Assembly (NCBI RefSeq): GCF_023091745.1
Contig: NC_068935.1
Span: 60,412,724 to 60,476,723 of the forward strand
Length of the DNA: 64,000 bases
DNA from: Budorcas taxicolor
Taxonomy: Eukaryota > Chordata > Mammalia > Artiodactyla > Bovidae
Reading direction: 5' to 3'
Below are positions 35,314 to 46,680 of this stretch, piece after piece. Within the stretch, counting starts at the first letter, position 1. Each line of letters opens with the position of its first letter. The position numbers and the translations under genes are program-made. The notes below the pieces were generated by a model. It did not search any database, was not told the origin of the DNA, and saw nothing but the letters and a program-made list of their open reading frames with translations.

Positions 35314-36045
35314 TCAGTTCAGTTCAGTCGTTCAGTTGTGTTGGACTCTGTGACCCCGCGGACTGCAGCACGTCAGGCTTTCCTGTCCATCACCAACTCA
35401 CAGAGGTTGCTCAAACTCATGTCCATCAAGTCGGTGATGCCAATCAACCATCTCATCCTCTGTTGTCCCCTTCTCTTCAGACTTCAGGCTTTCCAGCATC
35501 AGGGTCTTTTCCAATCAGTCAGTTCGTTGCATCAGTTGGCCAAAGTACTAGAGCTTCAGCTTCAGCTTCGGTCCTTCCAATGAATATTCAAGCCTGATTT
35601 CCCTTAGGATGGACTGGTTGGATCTCCTTGCTGTCCAAGGGACTCTGAAGAGTCTTCCTCAACACTACAGTTCAAAACCATCATTTCTTTGGTGCTCAGC
35701 TTTCTTTATGCTGCAACTCTTGCATCCATACATAACTACTGGAAAAGCCATAACTTTGACTATATGGAGCTTTGTTGGCAAAGTAATGTCTCTGCTTTTT
35801 AATATGCTGTCTAGGTTTGCTCTATTTTTTCTTCCAAGGAGCATGTGTCTTTTAGTTGCATGGCTGCAGACACCATATTGAGTGATTGTGAGCCCAAGAA
35901 AATAAATTCTGTCACTGTTTCCATTGTTTCCCCATCTATTTGCCATGAAGGGATGGGACCAGATGCCATGATCTTCCTATTTTTTTCACTGTTGTGTTTT
36001 AAGCCAGCTTCTTCTTTGTTACATTCTCTAGTTTGTTCCATTTTT
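35314..36045 (-). mobile_element. BovB copy 6, 3' fragment
   Basis: Minus-strand BovB tail, C-terminal region and RT end. It sits at the same position of the duplicated unit as BovB copy 9 (from 47119) does in unit B. Confidence 0.88.
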
Positions 36046-37155
36046 AGATTCTACATGCAGATGATATTACAGAGTATTTGTCTTTCTCTTTCTCTAATTT
36101 GACTTATTTTACTAAGGACATTTCCTCAAAAGTCCATCCATAGTGTTGCAAATAGCAAATTTTCATTCTTTTTCGGGACTGAGTAATATCCCATTCTGTG
36201 TGCGTGTGTGTGCATGCATCTGTGTATATAATACCGCTTCTCTATTCAGTTATCTGTTGATGAGCATTTGGTTTGCTTTCATATCTTGGCTAGTGTCTTA
36301 ACTAGTGGAATTCTTCCTCTCCCACAAATTCTTTCTTCTTTTCTATTTAGAGAAGATCCTCTAACATTTATTTCAGGGTTAGTTTAGTATTGATAAACTC
36401 TTAATTTTTGCTTGTCTGAGAAGCACTTTATCTCTCTTTCAATTCTGAATGATAATCTTACTGGGTAGATATTCAGGTTGTCAGTATTTCTCTTTCAACA
36501 CTTTAAATATCAATGTATAATGCCACTCACTCTGGCCTTCAAGGTATCTATACAAAATTTAGCAGAGAGCCTTACGGGTTTCCCTTTTATGTGATTCTGT
36601 GATTTCTCTTGCTGCCTTTAGAAATTCTCTTTATTTCTAACTTCTGCTGTTTTAATTATACTGTATCTTAATTTGGGTTTGTTTTGGTTTATTTTATTTG
36701 GTATCCCATGTGATTTCTGTACTATCTTCTGGTTTGGGAAGTTTTCAGCCATAATTTCATCAAATACAATTTACCATCTTTTCTCTCTTTTGTTCTTTTG
36801 AGACACTTATAATAAGAATGCTAATTAGCTTAATGTTATCCATAGGTCTCCTAAATTGTTCTCTTTTTTTTTTTTTTTTTTGAGGGGGAGGTTTATTTTT
36901 AGCTATTCTGATTGGTGATTTCCATTATTATTTACTCTTGTGTTATTGTCAGGTCTGCTGTTAATTCCTGTTTGTTTTTACTTTCTGTTAATGTATTCTT
37001 AAGTTCTGTCTGGCTTTTTCTTTATATGTTCTGTTTTCTTGTTAGAATTTTCACTATGTTTGCCTGGTTTTTCTAGTTCAGTTAGCATGATTATTACTAA
37101 ATTTGGACTCTTTACCTAGTTAATTATTTATCTGTTATTTAGTTGTTTGGTCAGA
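36046..37155 (-). mobile_element. Old L1 fragment (non-coding)
   Basis: The minus strand resembles the L1 5'/ORF1 region also seen at 63150-63480: AGAGAAGA..CTAA, then TTAGTTTAGTATTGATAAACTC and TTTTTGCTTGTCTGAGAAG. An A/T tract of about 18 bases lies near 36866. Confidence 0.65.
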
Positions 37156-37262
37156 GGTTCAAACTACAGTACAATTGCCCTCATCTCACATGCTGGTAAA
37201 GTGTTTCTCAAAATTCTCCAAACCAGGCCTCAGTAATATGTGAACCGTGAACTTCCAGATGT
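37156..37262 (+). mobile_element. BovB copy 7, first piece
   Basis: It corresponds to the RT block AACTAC..ATTGC..CTCATCTCACATGCTGG. It breaks off at CTTCCAGATGTTG and the next roughly 700 bp of the element are missing. Confidence 0.8.
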
Positions 37263-37345
37263 TGATGTATGGCAAAACCAATACAATATTGTAAAGTAAT
37301 TAGCCTCCAGTTAAAATAAATAAATTTATATTAACAATAAAAAAA
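37263..37345 (+). mobile_element. L1-type 3' tail inserted in BovB copy 7
   Basis: TGTATGGCAAAACCAATACA followed by a TAAAATAAA-rich end matches the bovine L1 3' terminus. Confidence 0.75.
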
Positions 37346-37842
37346 TAAAAAGCAGAGACATTACTTTGCCAACAAAGGTCTGTCTAATCAAGGCTATGGT
37401 TTTTCCAGTGGTCATTTACGGATGTGAGAGTTGGACTATAAAGAATGCTGAGTGGCACAGAATTAATACTTTTGAACTGTGGTGTTGGAGAAGACTCTTA
37501 AGAGTCCCTTGGACCGCAAGGAGATCCAACAAGTCCATACGCAAGGGTATCTGCCCTGGGTGTTCATTGGAAAGATTGATGTTGAAACTGAAACTCCAAA
37601 AATTTGGCCACCTGATGGATGAGAAGAGCTAACTCATTGGAAAAGACCCTGATGCTGGGAAAGACTGAGGGCAGGAGAAGAAGGGGACGACAGAGGATAA
37701 GATGGTTAGAAGGCATCACCAACTCAATGGACATGGGTTTGGGTGGACTCCGGGAGTTGGTGATGGACAGGGAGGCCTGGCATGCTGTGGTTCATGGGGT
37801 CGCAAAGAATCAGACACGACTGACCGACTGAACTGACTTTCT
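37346..37842 (+). mobile_element. BovB copy 7, second piece (3' end)
   Basis: It resumes at AAAAGCAGAGACATTACTTTGCC and runs to the ACTGA tail. Two frames (37366-37632 and 37619-37831) cover the C-terminal region with one frameshift. Confidence 0.88.
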
Positions 37843-39159
37843 CTCAGTCTTTCAATGGAGACCAGTCCTTCTGTCTTCCCATTTCTCCCTGCCTCTCTGA
37901 TTTTAAGTGCATCAGTTATCTATTATGGTCTTGAAGGGTTGTAAGGGGGAGCATCACCGTACAGTCTGTACCATATTCAGCTGGGAGTGGGGGTGGGGCA
38001 GGATTAGATTGACAAGTCATACTTTCCTTAGGGTGTGCCAGGAGCTATAGCCTGGGAAGTTTGGCACTGCCAGGTCTGAAGACAGATATGAGGCACAGAC
38101 TTCTTTTTCTCAGTGGCTTTCACTGTCTTATTGGGGGTAGGGTGGGGTCTCAAATTTCTGGAGCAGAAGCCCTGAAAGTCAGGCCAGATATGGCTATGTT
38201 CTCTCAAGTATGTACACTCTCCTCTCCCAGCACTGCAACCCTTGCCACAGAGGGACAAGAGGAGCATGTTCTGGTTAGGAAAAAGAAAGGAGCAAATCTA
38301 CAGGCTGGCTGCTTACAGAGGTCCAGGCTACCTCCAACTCACCATCTGTGCCAGCATCAGCAGTAGCATATCCTGCCCTGCTTAAACATAGCTTCTGGTC
38401 TTAGACTTCTTGCTCCCTCACAGCTGATCACTTCCCCCAGCCTTTGCTATCCCTGCCCTGTTGAAGAGGGGTGCTATTGGGCAGGTGAGGCCCTCATGGG
38501 CTCTGGGCACGTACTGGGTCATTTGCTGTGGCAGTCGGGCCTCCATCAGAGATCAGGACTTCTCCTGATACGCTGCCTATGTAAGTGCCCTCTATGAGCA
38601 TGGCCCCGGCTCTCCCACCCAGATGCCGCCCTGGGCCAGATGCACCTCTGTTTCCCACATCCCAGCTCTCTGCCTCATCATGGAAGCCCCTGCTCCAGTG
38701 CAGAGCAGCCACACGAAGTAAGCAGGGCGTGTGTAGGGGTGGGCAGTTGTGGGGAAAACAGGCATCCACAAATGCGGTCTCAATCTGTCCTCTTCATTGT
38801 GGCTTGGGAGCAAGCCCCTGAGCACATGCTCCTGGAGGGTGAGTCCAGGCTTCCCACAGGCCTCCTCTTAGTCCACATGGCCCTGCAACCAGCTAAGGGT
38901 GTTTCTCTTCCCTGTGTCAGACCCCAGGACTTGTGTGTCCAATATATGGCTTGAACCACTCACACCCAGGGCATATCTCCAACCGTGTAATCTCCCTTAT
39001 ATTCTGAGTCCTCTCCCATGGGCACAGGTCAGGACTTGAATGATCCTTTTCCCTTTCTATCCTATTCCCTGTCAATCTTTCTTTGAGAGTAGGTTTAAGA
39101 ATCTTTCTGCATTTTCCGATTAGTTTTCTGAACTAATTGTTCTACATGATGATGTATTC
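37843..39159. other. Low-repeat unique sequence, no gene recognised
   Basis: About 1 kb (37980-38970) is GC-richer and free of recognised repeats. It has overlapping open frames of about 90-104 codons on both strands (for example 38494-38769 minus and 38640-38954 plus). I recognise no protein family. It could hold a processed pseudogene or a lost exon. Confidence 0.35.
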
Positions 39160-39970
39160 TTTTTTTTTTTCTTTTTTTTAATTCGAGTATATTTGATTTA
39201 CCATGTTGTGTTTTAGGTGTACAGCAAAGTGATTCAGCTTCACATATACATGTATTTGGGCTTCCCACTTGACTAAGTTGTTAAAGAATCAACCTGCAAT
39301 GAAGGAGATGTGGTTTCAATCCCTGGGTTGGGAAGATATACTCAGAGGGTCATGACAAGCCACTCCAGTATTCTTGCCTGGAGAATCTCATGGACAGAGG
39401 AGCTTAGCAGGCTACAGTCCATAGGGTCACAAAGAGTAGGGCACATCTGAAGCAACGGAGCTTGCACAGGCGCATACATATGGCTATTCCTTTACAAATT
39501 CTTTTTCCATTTATGTTGTTACAGAATGTCTCACAGAGTTGTCTGTGGTTTGGTAGTAGATCCTTGTTGGTTATCTATTTTATAAATAGTGGTGTCTATA
39601 TATATGTTAATCCCCAACTCCCAATGTAGCCCTCCCCCCCAACTTCCCATTTGGTAACCATCAGTTTGGCTTCTATGTGGATGTGTTTTTGATATTCTTT
39701 GGGGGAGGCAGTTTAATCGTGTGAAGTAGTCCTACTTTTCTAGTTTTGCTTTTGTTGCCTATGCTTTTGGTGTCACATACCTAAAATCACATCTAAGACC
39801 AATGTTTACAACTTCTCCAGGATGTTTTCTTCTAGTTGATTTATAGTTTCAGATCTTGCATTTAAATCTTTAATCAACTCTGAGTTTAGTTTTTTATATG
39901 GTATAAGGTAAGGGTTCAATTTCAGACTTCTGCATTCAGATTTCTACTTGCCCACGGTGATTAATTGAAG
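39160..39970 (-). mobile_element. Old L1 3' fragment
   Basis: GTGTACAGCAAAGTGATTCAG, GATCCTTGTTGGTTATCTATTTTATA and a later ORF2-end segment (TAGTTTCAGATCTTGCATTTAA) mark an L1 in minus orientation. A SINE interrupts it. Confidence 0.75.
39258..39470 (+). mobile_element. Bov-tA SINE inside old L1
   Basis: The sequence has a degraded tRNA-like head (GGTTTCAATCCCTGG), the CACTCCAGTATTCTTGCCTGG block and a tail. The flanking CATATACAT/CATACATAT motifs may be remnants of the duplication. Confidence 0.85.
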
Positions 39971-41173
39971 AGATGGTGAGGTGAAATTTAATCATGACCA
40001 TCTCAAGGCAGAAATGAGTGACAGGCCTATAGGAAAGGCCCTGGGGTGAGGGACTTGGCCTGGAGCATGTTAAGTTTGGGGACTCCCACTTGATTCTGGC
40101 TGATATGTGGATGTGATCCTGGGCAGGTGGGTTCTGACACTTGGCATATAGATTTGCTCTTGACCTCTGCCAAGCAAGAGAAGCCTCTGGGCCAGCAGTA
40201 TTGTGCTCTTATCGTGAGTCCATGGGCACTGCTTTGGCTTTTGCATTTGGTGTCATGCAATTGGGTGGTCTTAATATAAAGACATAGAGTTCCTCTTGAC
40301 TAATGATAAAATAAGCTTCTCATTTAAGCTCCTTTGACTTCTGATCCACTCTCTACTTTATGGTTTTTACTGTATTTTCAAACAGATTCTTAGACATACT
40401 TGGCAGAAGAGAGTGATTCTCTCCCTTACAGTCTTAGATAATCCAACTTCTGATAATATTTTATGTCACCACACTGTTGATTTCTAATCTGCTTACCTCT
40501 CTGGCATGCATGTCTGATAAGATACATACTCAAAAGTCTATTATACAAGCTGCATGTAATAAACTGCAACTGATTAGAGAACGTGAAAAAGTTAATACTC
40601 AAGAGAATGATTAAGAAAATTTCCTTTGGAGGTGACCATTAGGCTGGCCTCAGATGGTTGCTAGTTTCTGAGTCACAGAAGATAGGATGGACACGGGCAT
40701 AGAGGAAAGTAGAAGGTCTTGGGGAAATCATTGTATTAGTCAATAGAGGTTGTTATGGACACAGCTAGAGAGGTCAGTTGGCATCTATTCATAGGGAACA
40801 TGTATAAGTGGAAGTATAGAAGTTTCTACTACTCTTTGAAAGTGCTAATGAGCAAACCCCCCCTCCAATAAAACACAGCTTTTGCAATAGGACTTGACAT
40901 GTCTGAATCACAATATACCGTCCTTTTCCAGGAGAGCTACAGGCATCTGACATTGATTTATTGTTGTTGATCTACTTGGACATACCCTTTCTCAACTCAT
41001 GACTTATTATTTATGTTTTTCTCTTTTAACCCTAAGTGTCTTTGGATCCTTTTTAAACTCTATGCATCCTCACTTCTCTCTGCAAGGTGGCAGTATATCC
41101 ATGGATATTAAAATATATACCAGTGCCACTTTAGGGAAACAAGGGCCTCTAACATCCACTTTTGGTCCACCTC
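39971..41173. other. Unique sequence, no gene recognised
   Basis: AT-rich sequence with short open frames only. No repeat family was assigned. Confidence 0.45.
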
Positions 41174-41289
41174 AGGACTTTCCTGATAACTCAGTTGAGA
41201 AAGATTCTGCCTGCAAAGCTGGAGACATCAGTTCAATTCTTGGGTAGAGAAGATGTGCTGGAGAAGGGATCAGCTACCCACTCCAGTAT
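41174..41289 (+). mobile_element. Bov-tA SINE, cut by another SINE
   Basis: The head region is GACTTTCCTGATAACTCAGT followed by a B-box-like GTTCAATTCTTGG. The element stops at CACTCCAGTATTC, where the next SINE starts. Confidence 0.75.
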
Positions 41290-41490
41290 TCCTTGGCTTC
41301 CCTTGTGCCTCAGCTGCTGAAGAATCCGCCTGCAATGTGGGAGACCTGGGTTTGATCCCAGGGTTGGGAAGATCCCCTGGAGTAAGGAAAGGATACCCAC
41401 TCCAGTATTCTGGCCTGGAGAATTCCATGGACTGTATAGTCCATGGGGTCACCAACAGTCGGACACAACTGAGCAACTTTCACTTTCAGC
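41290..41490 (+). mobile_element. Bov-tA SINE
   Basis: GGCTTCCCTTGTGCCTCAG, then GGTTTGATCCCAGGG, CACTCCAGTATTCTGGCCTGG and GTCGGACACAACTGAGCAAC. It is full length and follows the truncated copy directly. Confidence 0.9.
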
Positions 41491-41532
41491 TCTTCAGGCC
41501 TAGCAATCTGTTACCTTCTGCTAACAGCAAGT

Positions 41533-42159
41533 TATGGGGAAACAGTGGAAACAGTGTCAGACTTTATTTTTGGGGGCTCCAAAATCACTGCAGATGGTGA
41601 CTGCAGCCATGAAATTAAAAGATGCTTACTCCTTGGAAGAAGAGTTATGACCAACCTAGATAGCATATTCAAAAGCAGAGACATTACTGTGCCGACTAAG
41701 GTCCGTCTAGTCAAGGCTATGGTTTTTCCTGTGGTCATGTATGGATGTGAGAGTTGGACTGTGAAGAAAGCTGAGCACCGAAGAATTGATGCTTTTGAAC
41801 TGTGGTGTTGGAGAAGACTCTTGAGAGTCCCTTGGACTGCAAGGAGTTCCAACCAGTCCATTCTGAAGGAGATCAGCCCTGGGATTTCTTTGGAAGGAAT
41901 GATGCTAAAACTGAAACTCCAGTAACTTGGCCACCGCATGAGAAGAGTTGACTCATTGGAAAAGACTCTGATGCTGGGAGGGATTGGGGGCAGGAGGAGA
42001 AGGGGACAATCGAGGATGAGATTGCTGGATGGCATCACTGACTCAATGGACATGAGTCTGAGTAAACTCTCAGAGTTGGTGATGGACGGGGAGGCCTGAC
42101 AGGCTGCGATTCATGGGGTTGTAAAGATTTGGAGACAACTGAGTGACTGAACTGAACTG
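41533..42159 (+). mobile_element. BovB copy 8, 3' fragment
   Basis: It begins at the ETVETVSDF block and runs to the ACTGA tail. A perfect 10-bp duplication AACAGCAAGT flanks it (41523-41532 and 42160-42169). The frame at 41545-41925 is open for 126 codons. Confidence 0.92.
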
Positions 42160-42856
42160 AACAGCAAGTATTTCAGTAAGTCCCACAACAGTGTGCTAGT
42201 GTTAAATGGTGATAATATATACAGATCTGGAATCACAGCACTGACCTATAGGTAGACATAAGGTCTCTCTGTCCATATCATCGTGGTAGCTGCTTTAACT
42301 GATTAATTTTCAGCAGGCAGGAATGATAGTTCTCCCACTTCCTTTGAAAGGACCATAAACCCAGGGTCTCCTTCAATCTTAATGATTTTAAATCACTTTC
42401 AGTGACTGACTTTGAATCATCAACTGTGTCTCTCAGGAGTTAAAGTGTCAGAAAGATTTAATCAGGGAGCTGCAGTCCAAATAAAAGATACCATATCATT
42501 AACTTAAAAGCTGAACTGAACTCTTTTGATGCTGATGGTAAAACTCTGTCTTTTCACTGTTTCTAAAATGTTTTCTGAAGACACACGGGATTCCTCTGGT
42601 AGAGACTCTGCCTTATATACCTCCATATTTGATTGACTAATACTTGAACCTATTAAAACATTTCAAAATGAAAGTTAACACCAAATAATATCCCATACTC
42701 TTATTTTTAAACCACAAAACCTTGTAGAGCTTGGACTAACAAAAGACTTTATTGGGGAAGAATGTTTTACGACTGTCGTTATTTAGAAATACTAGGGGAT
42801 GACGATAAACATGAGACCAGCTTTTACTCAGTCTTAATACTTGTATCAAAAGACTC
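42160..42856. other. Unique sequence, no gene recognised
   Basis: AT-rich sequence with no recognised repeat or coding signal. Confidence 0.45.
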
Positions 42857-42983
42857 TGTCCTGACTTCTCTGGCTGTCCAGGGGTTAGGACTCCATGCTT
42901 TCACTAGAAGGGGAACCGGTTCAATCCCTGGTCAGGGAACTAAGATCCCACAAACTGCATGGGGCCCACCACCCAAAAAAATT
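42857..42983 (+). mobile_element. CHR-type tRNA-derived SINE
   Basis: GACTTCTCTGGCTGTCCAG...GGTTCAATCCCTGGTCAGGG...AACTAAGATCCCACA followed by an A-rich end is the cetartiodactyl CHR layout. It lacks the Bov-A part. Confidence 0.8.
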
Positions 42984-43587
42984 ATCCGTGTGTGGTGATC
43001 CTGTTTGTCATCTGCACAGGGACTGGGCCACCTCCACTGCCCTGCCCTGGGGAACACACTGCTCCCACCAATTTCTTAGGAAAACAGCGGCCTAATTGAT
43101 ATTTGGTCTGTTCCCTCCAAACATTATTTTAATCTTTGGGAGTGCTGGTTGTGGGTTTCAGTCGTATCAGCATTTTGTGCCTCCTGAGCACCTGTAGCTG
43201 ACAGCAAAGGTGAGTGATGCAACAAAGCCCATTATGACATAAGTGGCCAGGATGTGATTTCTGCCTGCCTCTCTCAGGGCAAGTATGACATTCACCATCC
43301 CCATGTGAAACCCTCTTCCCATCTGGGTTCTGGCAATCTAGACCCTAATGTCATTCCACACCCCAAACAATGGCAGTAAACACCACACCACTACTCCTTG
43401 CCGCTGAGATCAATTGTGAAGCAGGGTTAGCCATCTTCAGTGCAGACTCCTGACCCAGTCCAGGCCTCTCCTCTCTGGCTAACCGGGGACCTCAGGGTCT
43501 GTCCCCCAATCTCTCGGGACCTCGCACCCCTCCCCACTCAGGTGCCCACCTCTTTTCTTCCTTCCCTCCCTTCCCATCAGAAAATTC
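42984..43587. other. Unique sequence downstream of the spermatid-type gene
   Basis: No gene or repeat family was recognised. It is CT-rich towards 43560. Confidence 0.45.
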
Positions 43588-43631
43588 ACACACACACACA
43601 AATATCATCTTTTCACCATTTGATGTTTATT
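43588..43631 (-). terminator. Polyadenylation signal of the spermatid-type gene
   Basis: On the minus strand AATAAA (complement of 43626-43631) lies about 177 nt after the stop codon. It is followed after roughly 25-30 nt by a TGTGTGTGTG run (complement of 43588-43600). Hexamer plus downstream GU-rich element is the normal mammalian poly(A) site layout. Confidence 0.72.
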
Positions 43632-43807
43632 TTAATCGCAGCCATCAGTTTACTATGTTAGTGGGAGAGTCAGTCTTTTCCAGGTTAACCATTTCTAAGA
43701 AAGCAGACCACTGGAGACACCATTCTAAACTGTCTGACCTTTTCGATTCAGTTCCTGGCTGCCCAGGTTGTACTTCTCCAGGGTCTCTCATTCTGGGGTG
43801 GCTGAGC

Positions 43808-44321
43808 TTATCTTCTCTTTTGATTCTGCCTCCTCCTTTGACTCTGACTCATATTTTGGTACCCTTTTCGGCTTTGGTTCAGTTTCTCACATGCACAGGA
43901 ATGGAGAAAAGAGTTTGGTTCTCTTGGTTTCTTCACCTTCTTCGACGGAGTGGCGTACGATCGGATTTTCTTTCTCAAGGTTCCTTTTAGAGGTCTTCTG
44001 ACCCTCGTGGTCATGTTTCGTGCCTTGAAAGACAAAAGAAGGGTATGAGTTTTGAGGAAAGAGTGTAACAACTGAGTTGGAAGGGAGATTTCATGAAAAG
44101 GGAGGTGGCCTGATGAGGACTTTTGCGCCAGGCAAGGGCAGTGTCGAGGTCTTGGGCACCAAAGTCAATGGAGAACCTGGGGAGTGTCGATGGAATCATC
44201 TTACCTTCACACTGCCTCTGTATCTCCGTTGCCAAAGGGTCTTCGTGCTTCCTTTCATCCTTGAAGCAAACCGCACTGCAACTCTTCTTGGCTGCCGTGG
44301 CTTCCTGGTTACCTTAGCCAT
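43808..44321 (-). CDS. Two-exon gene for a small, very basic protein, spermatid chromatin-type
   Basis: Exon 1 coding is 44205-44321 (39 codons). The intron is 44024-44204 (181 bp). Exon 2 coding is 43808-44023 (71 codons and TAA). The ATG at 44321 has A at -3 and G at +4. An earlier ATG (44332) gives only a seven-codon frame. The donor is AAG/GTAAGA and the acceptor TTTGTCTTTCAAG. The intron is phase 0 and both exons stay open across it. The predicted 110-residue product has about 37 Lys/Arg and only two acidic residues, one Trp (residue 30) and two Cys in exon 2 (HSCACEK). It ends in Arg/Lys clusters. Such composition fits DNA-packaging proteins of spermatids. From memory it most resembles annotations called spermatid nuclear transition protein 3-like, or possibly the CYPT perinuclear theca family. 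The name is unverified, while the gene structure is seen directly. Confidence 0.75.
44024..44204 (-). other. Intron of the spermatid-type gene
   Basis: GT at 44204-44203 and AG at 44025-44024 on the minus strand, with a pyrimidine-rich stretch (CTTCTTTTGTCTTTC) before the acceptor. It contains no repeat. Confidence 0.75.
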
Positions 44322-44370
44322 GATGACACCATGAAGTGGCCTAACCCAGAATCTCTGCCTCTGACCTCCC

Positions 44371-44426
44371 TATATATACCTTGCCAGGACAATGAGCAGC
44401 CACACCCTTCACTCTGATTGGTCAGC
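44371..44426 (-). promoter_or_regulatory. TATA and CCAAT promoter of the spermatid-type gene
   Basis: TATATATA at 44371-44378 lies 50 nt upstream of the ATG, so transcription should start near 44345 with a short leader. An inverted ATTGG (44417-44421) gives CTGACCAATCAG on the coding strand, about 40 nt further upstream. Both elements at normal spacing support a genuine promoter. Confidence 0.68.
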
Positions 44427-45122
44427 TAGGCACTCCCCCAGCCAATGGTGGCTTTGGGGTCTTAGACATCACAATGTACCACTGTGCTCGTCAACATGGG
44501 TCAGTGGGTGCTGAGGGAGGCCATGATACAACTTTCCCACCCTTGACCCCTCTGTGTGTTTGATTCTGGGGAGTGGTGACTCAGGGGCATGGTGTTTCTC
44601 CTCATGACCCTCAGACTTTCCTTCAGTGCCCTTTATTCTTTGACTTGGATGTCCCCCTTCAGCACTCCTGCCCCCTCCATCCCTGTATGAACCTCTGCCA
44701 AACACTTTTCATCCCATTTCAGCACTTCAGAGTCCTCTAGTCACTTCATCTGTAGACCACCCTCTTCCTGTCGGGGGTTCTTGAGGGGCTTAAGGAACTT
44801 AAGAGCAAGCAGGTAATTAAGAACAGGTTGGAAGTTTTTTCTCCTCCAATGAGCTTTAGAGACCCCAAGGCTTGGTGAATCTTCAGTCCGTGGCCCCAAG
44901 ATCTATACACCGTCTCCGTAAGATTACACTTCAGAGCAAAGAAAGTGTTAAATGCCTCCTCCACTAATATTGTTGGGGACACTTCAACTCTCATATTGAG
45001 GAGGGAAACTCGCCTTGCCCCATCTACCAGAAATACATTCCCAATTTACAAAAAAATGAAGAAAAGGAAAGGAAGGTGCCCAAAGGCAAGAGTCAGTTTA
45101 CCACTGTGCCCCTAACTCTTGA

Positions 45123-45378
45123 GTGAATCACTTCCCCAGTGGGCCCACATTAACAGTGATCATCAGATAGGGCCCACTGTGGAGCTGACCAATAGCTGAG
45201 CAAGAGAAGTACCAGTAGGTACCTCATTGATAGTTGGTTGCTTATGGGCAGGGCCCAGGGTTGCACTGTCCAATTGCTAGGCAAGACCGGTTGCTTAGTA
45301 ACAGGATGTGGAGTAATCAGGCACCGCAATGGCTACCTGCTAAGGGCTGTGCTCATGCTGCTCTGCTACCTAAGGATA
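45123..45378 (+). repeat. Inverted-repeat left arm in unit B
   Basis: It aligns with the reverse complement of 45655-45905 over nearly its full length (TCACTTCCCCA, GGGCCCACTGTGG, CCAATAGCTGAGCA, GGGCTGTGCTCA). The spacer is about 276 bp. Confidence 0.88.
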
Positions 45379-45654
45379 CGTTGGGTCCAGTGTGCTTTAC
45401 TCTGTTTGATTGACTCTGTTCCAAATCAGGATTTGATTTCACAGGCTTCTCTAACTTTTGTACATCATTCTTTTCATTGTATTCCCAGGCATGCCTGTCA
45501 GCAGTGCTCATCTATATGCCCCTCCAACAGCTGCCACATGATCACATGTGCCGCATATAGCAGAGCTAATATTTCAAAGCCAACAAGAATGTGAAAGCCA
45601 GCCCACCTTGAGAACTACTTTGACAAACCTTAACCTCACAGTGATTCTTATTCT

Positions 45655-45905
45655 ATGCACAGTGTAACAGAGCAGAGTGAGCACAGCCCTATGCAGTTCG
45701 CCATTGGTGTGCTTCTTTTCAACCCACCCTGCTCCTAGGCAACATGTGTGGCTCAGCCTTGCTTGGTGCCTCAGATGGCCCCGTTTACAAGCAGCCAACT
45801 GTCAAGGAGTGGCCATTCATTGTCCTGCTCAGCTATTGATCAGCACCACAGTGGGCCCTGCCCACAGTTACTGTCAATGAGGGACCATTGGGGAAGTGAT
45901 TAAGT
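45655..45905 (-). repeat. Inverted-repeat right arm in unit B
   Basis: Partner of 45123-45378. The arms are diverged but clearly complementary. Confidence 0.88.
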
Positions 45906-46339
45906 AAGGGTGGTGTGGTGGTCATCAGGTGGAAAGTGAGAGAAGAGAGAGTCTGGCATTCTTTTGGAGGGCCTGGAGATCACCCAACGTTGCGCCAGTG
46001 GGTGAGCTGGATGGTCCCAGGGAATAGTCTGGGGACTACATCCTTTAGTGATTCAGAGCCCTCACTAAGTCCCTCCACTAGCCTTGGCCCAGGCCGTGAG
46101 GAGCGGTGAACCTCTCCCCCATCCCTGTCTCTGCAACTTAACAGCAGGTGGCCATCTTTCTGGGTCTCAGTCTGTGAGAACCGGTCTCCTCAGTTGGACA
46201 GCTTGAGGAGACAGGACCTGTTGTGTTGGGTACCTGGCTCCATCAAGGGTGAGAGCTGGGTAGAATATGGGAACCTTGCCCTGAAGGAGCTGCCAATTGA
46301 AACCTGTTTCTGTTTGACCAGAAGGGGATATTTCATGGT

Positions 46340-46680
46340 GAAAGTGGTTCCTTGAGACTTTGTCCTCTCTTGTCAGGACAGAAAATGACATTCATCTGAT
46401 AGAGATATTTAGGAACATCATTACCTGACCATGACCTAACCTTAAGCACAAAGGGTGTGACACCACGAAGTCTGAAACAACTTACCACCACGTCCTCTAA
46501 CCTTTGCTTTTAAACATACTTACTGAAAACGTTCAGTAACTTTGGGTTCTTAGGGCAAGAGCCACCCTCATCCTGGTATGAATCTGTAATAAACCTTTCC
46601 CAGTCCCAAACTCAAACATTTACTTTTGATGGGCCTCATTCTGCATCAAGCACATGAACTTGCAATTTTGGTAACAACAA
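46340..46680 (+). repeat. LTR-like segment in unit B
   Basis: Counterpart of 33990-34365, with AATAAA intact at 46588-46593 and a TTTTGGTAACAACA-type end. Confidence 0.45.

Noticed and set aside
43655..44001. Plus-strand frames opposite the spermatid-type gene
   Set aside because: They are shadows of the minus-strand exon 2 and its 3' untranslated region. Splice, promoter and poly(A) signals all point to the minus strand.
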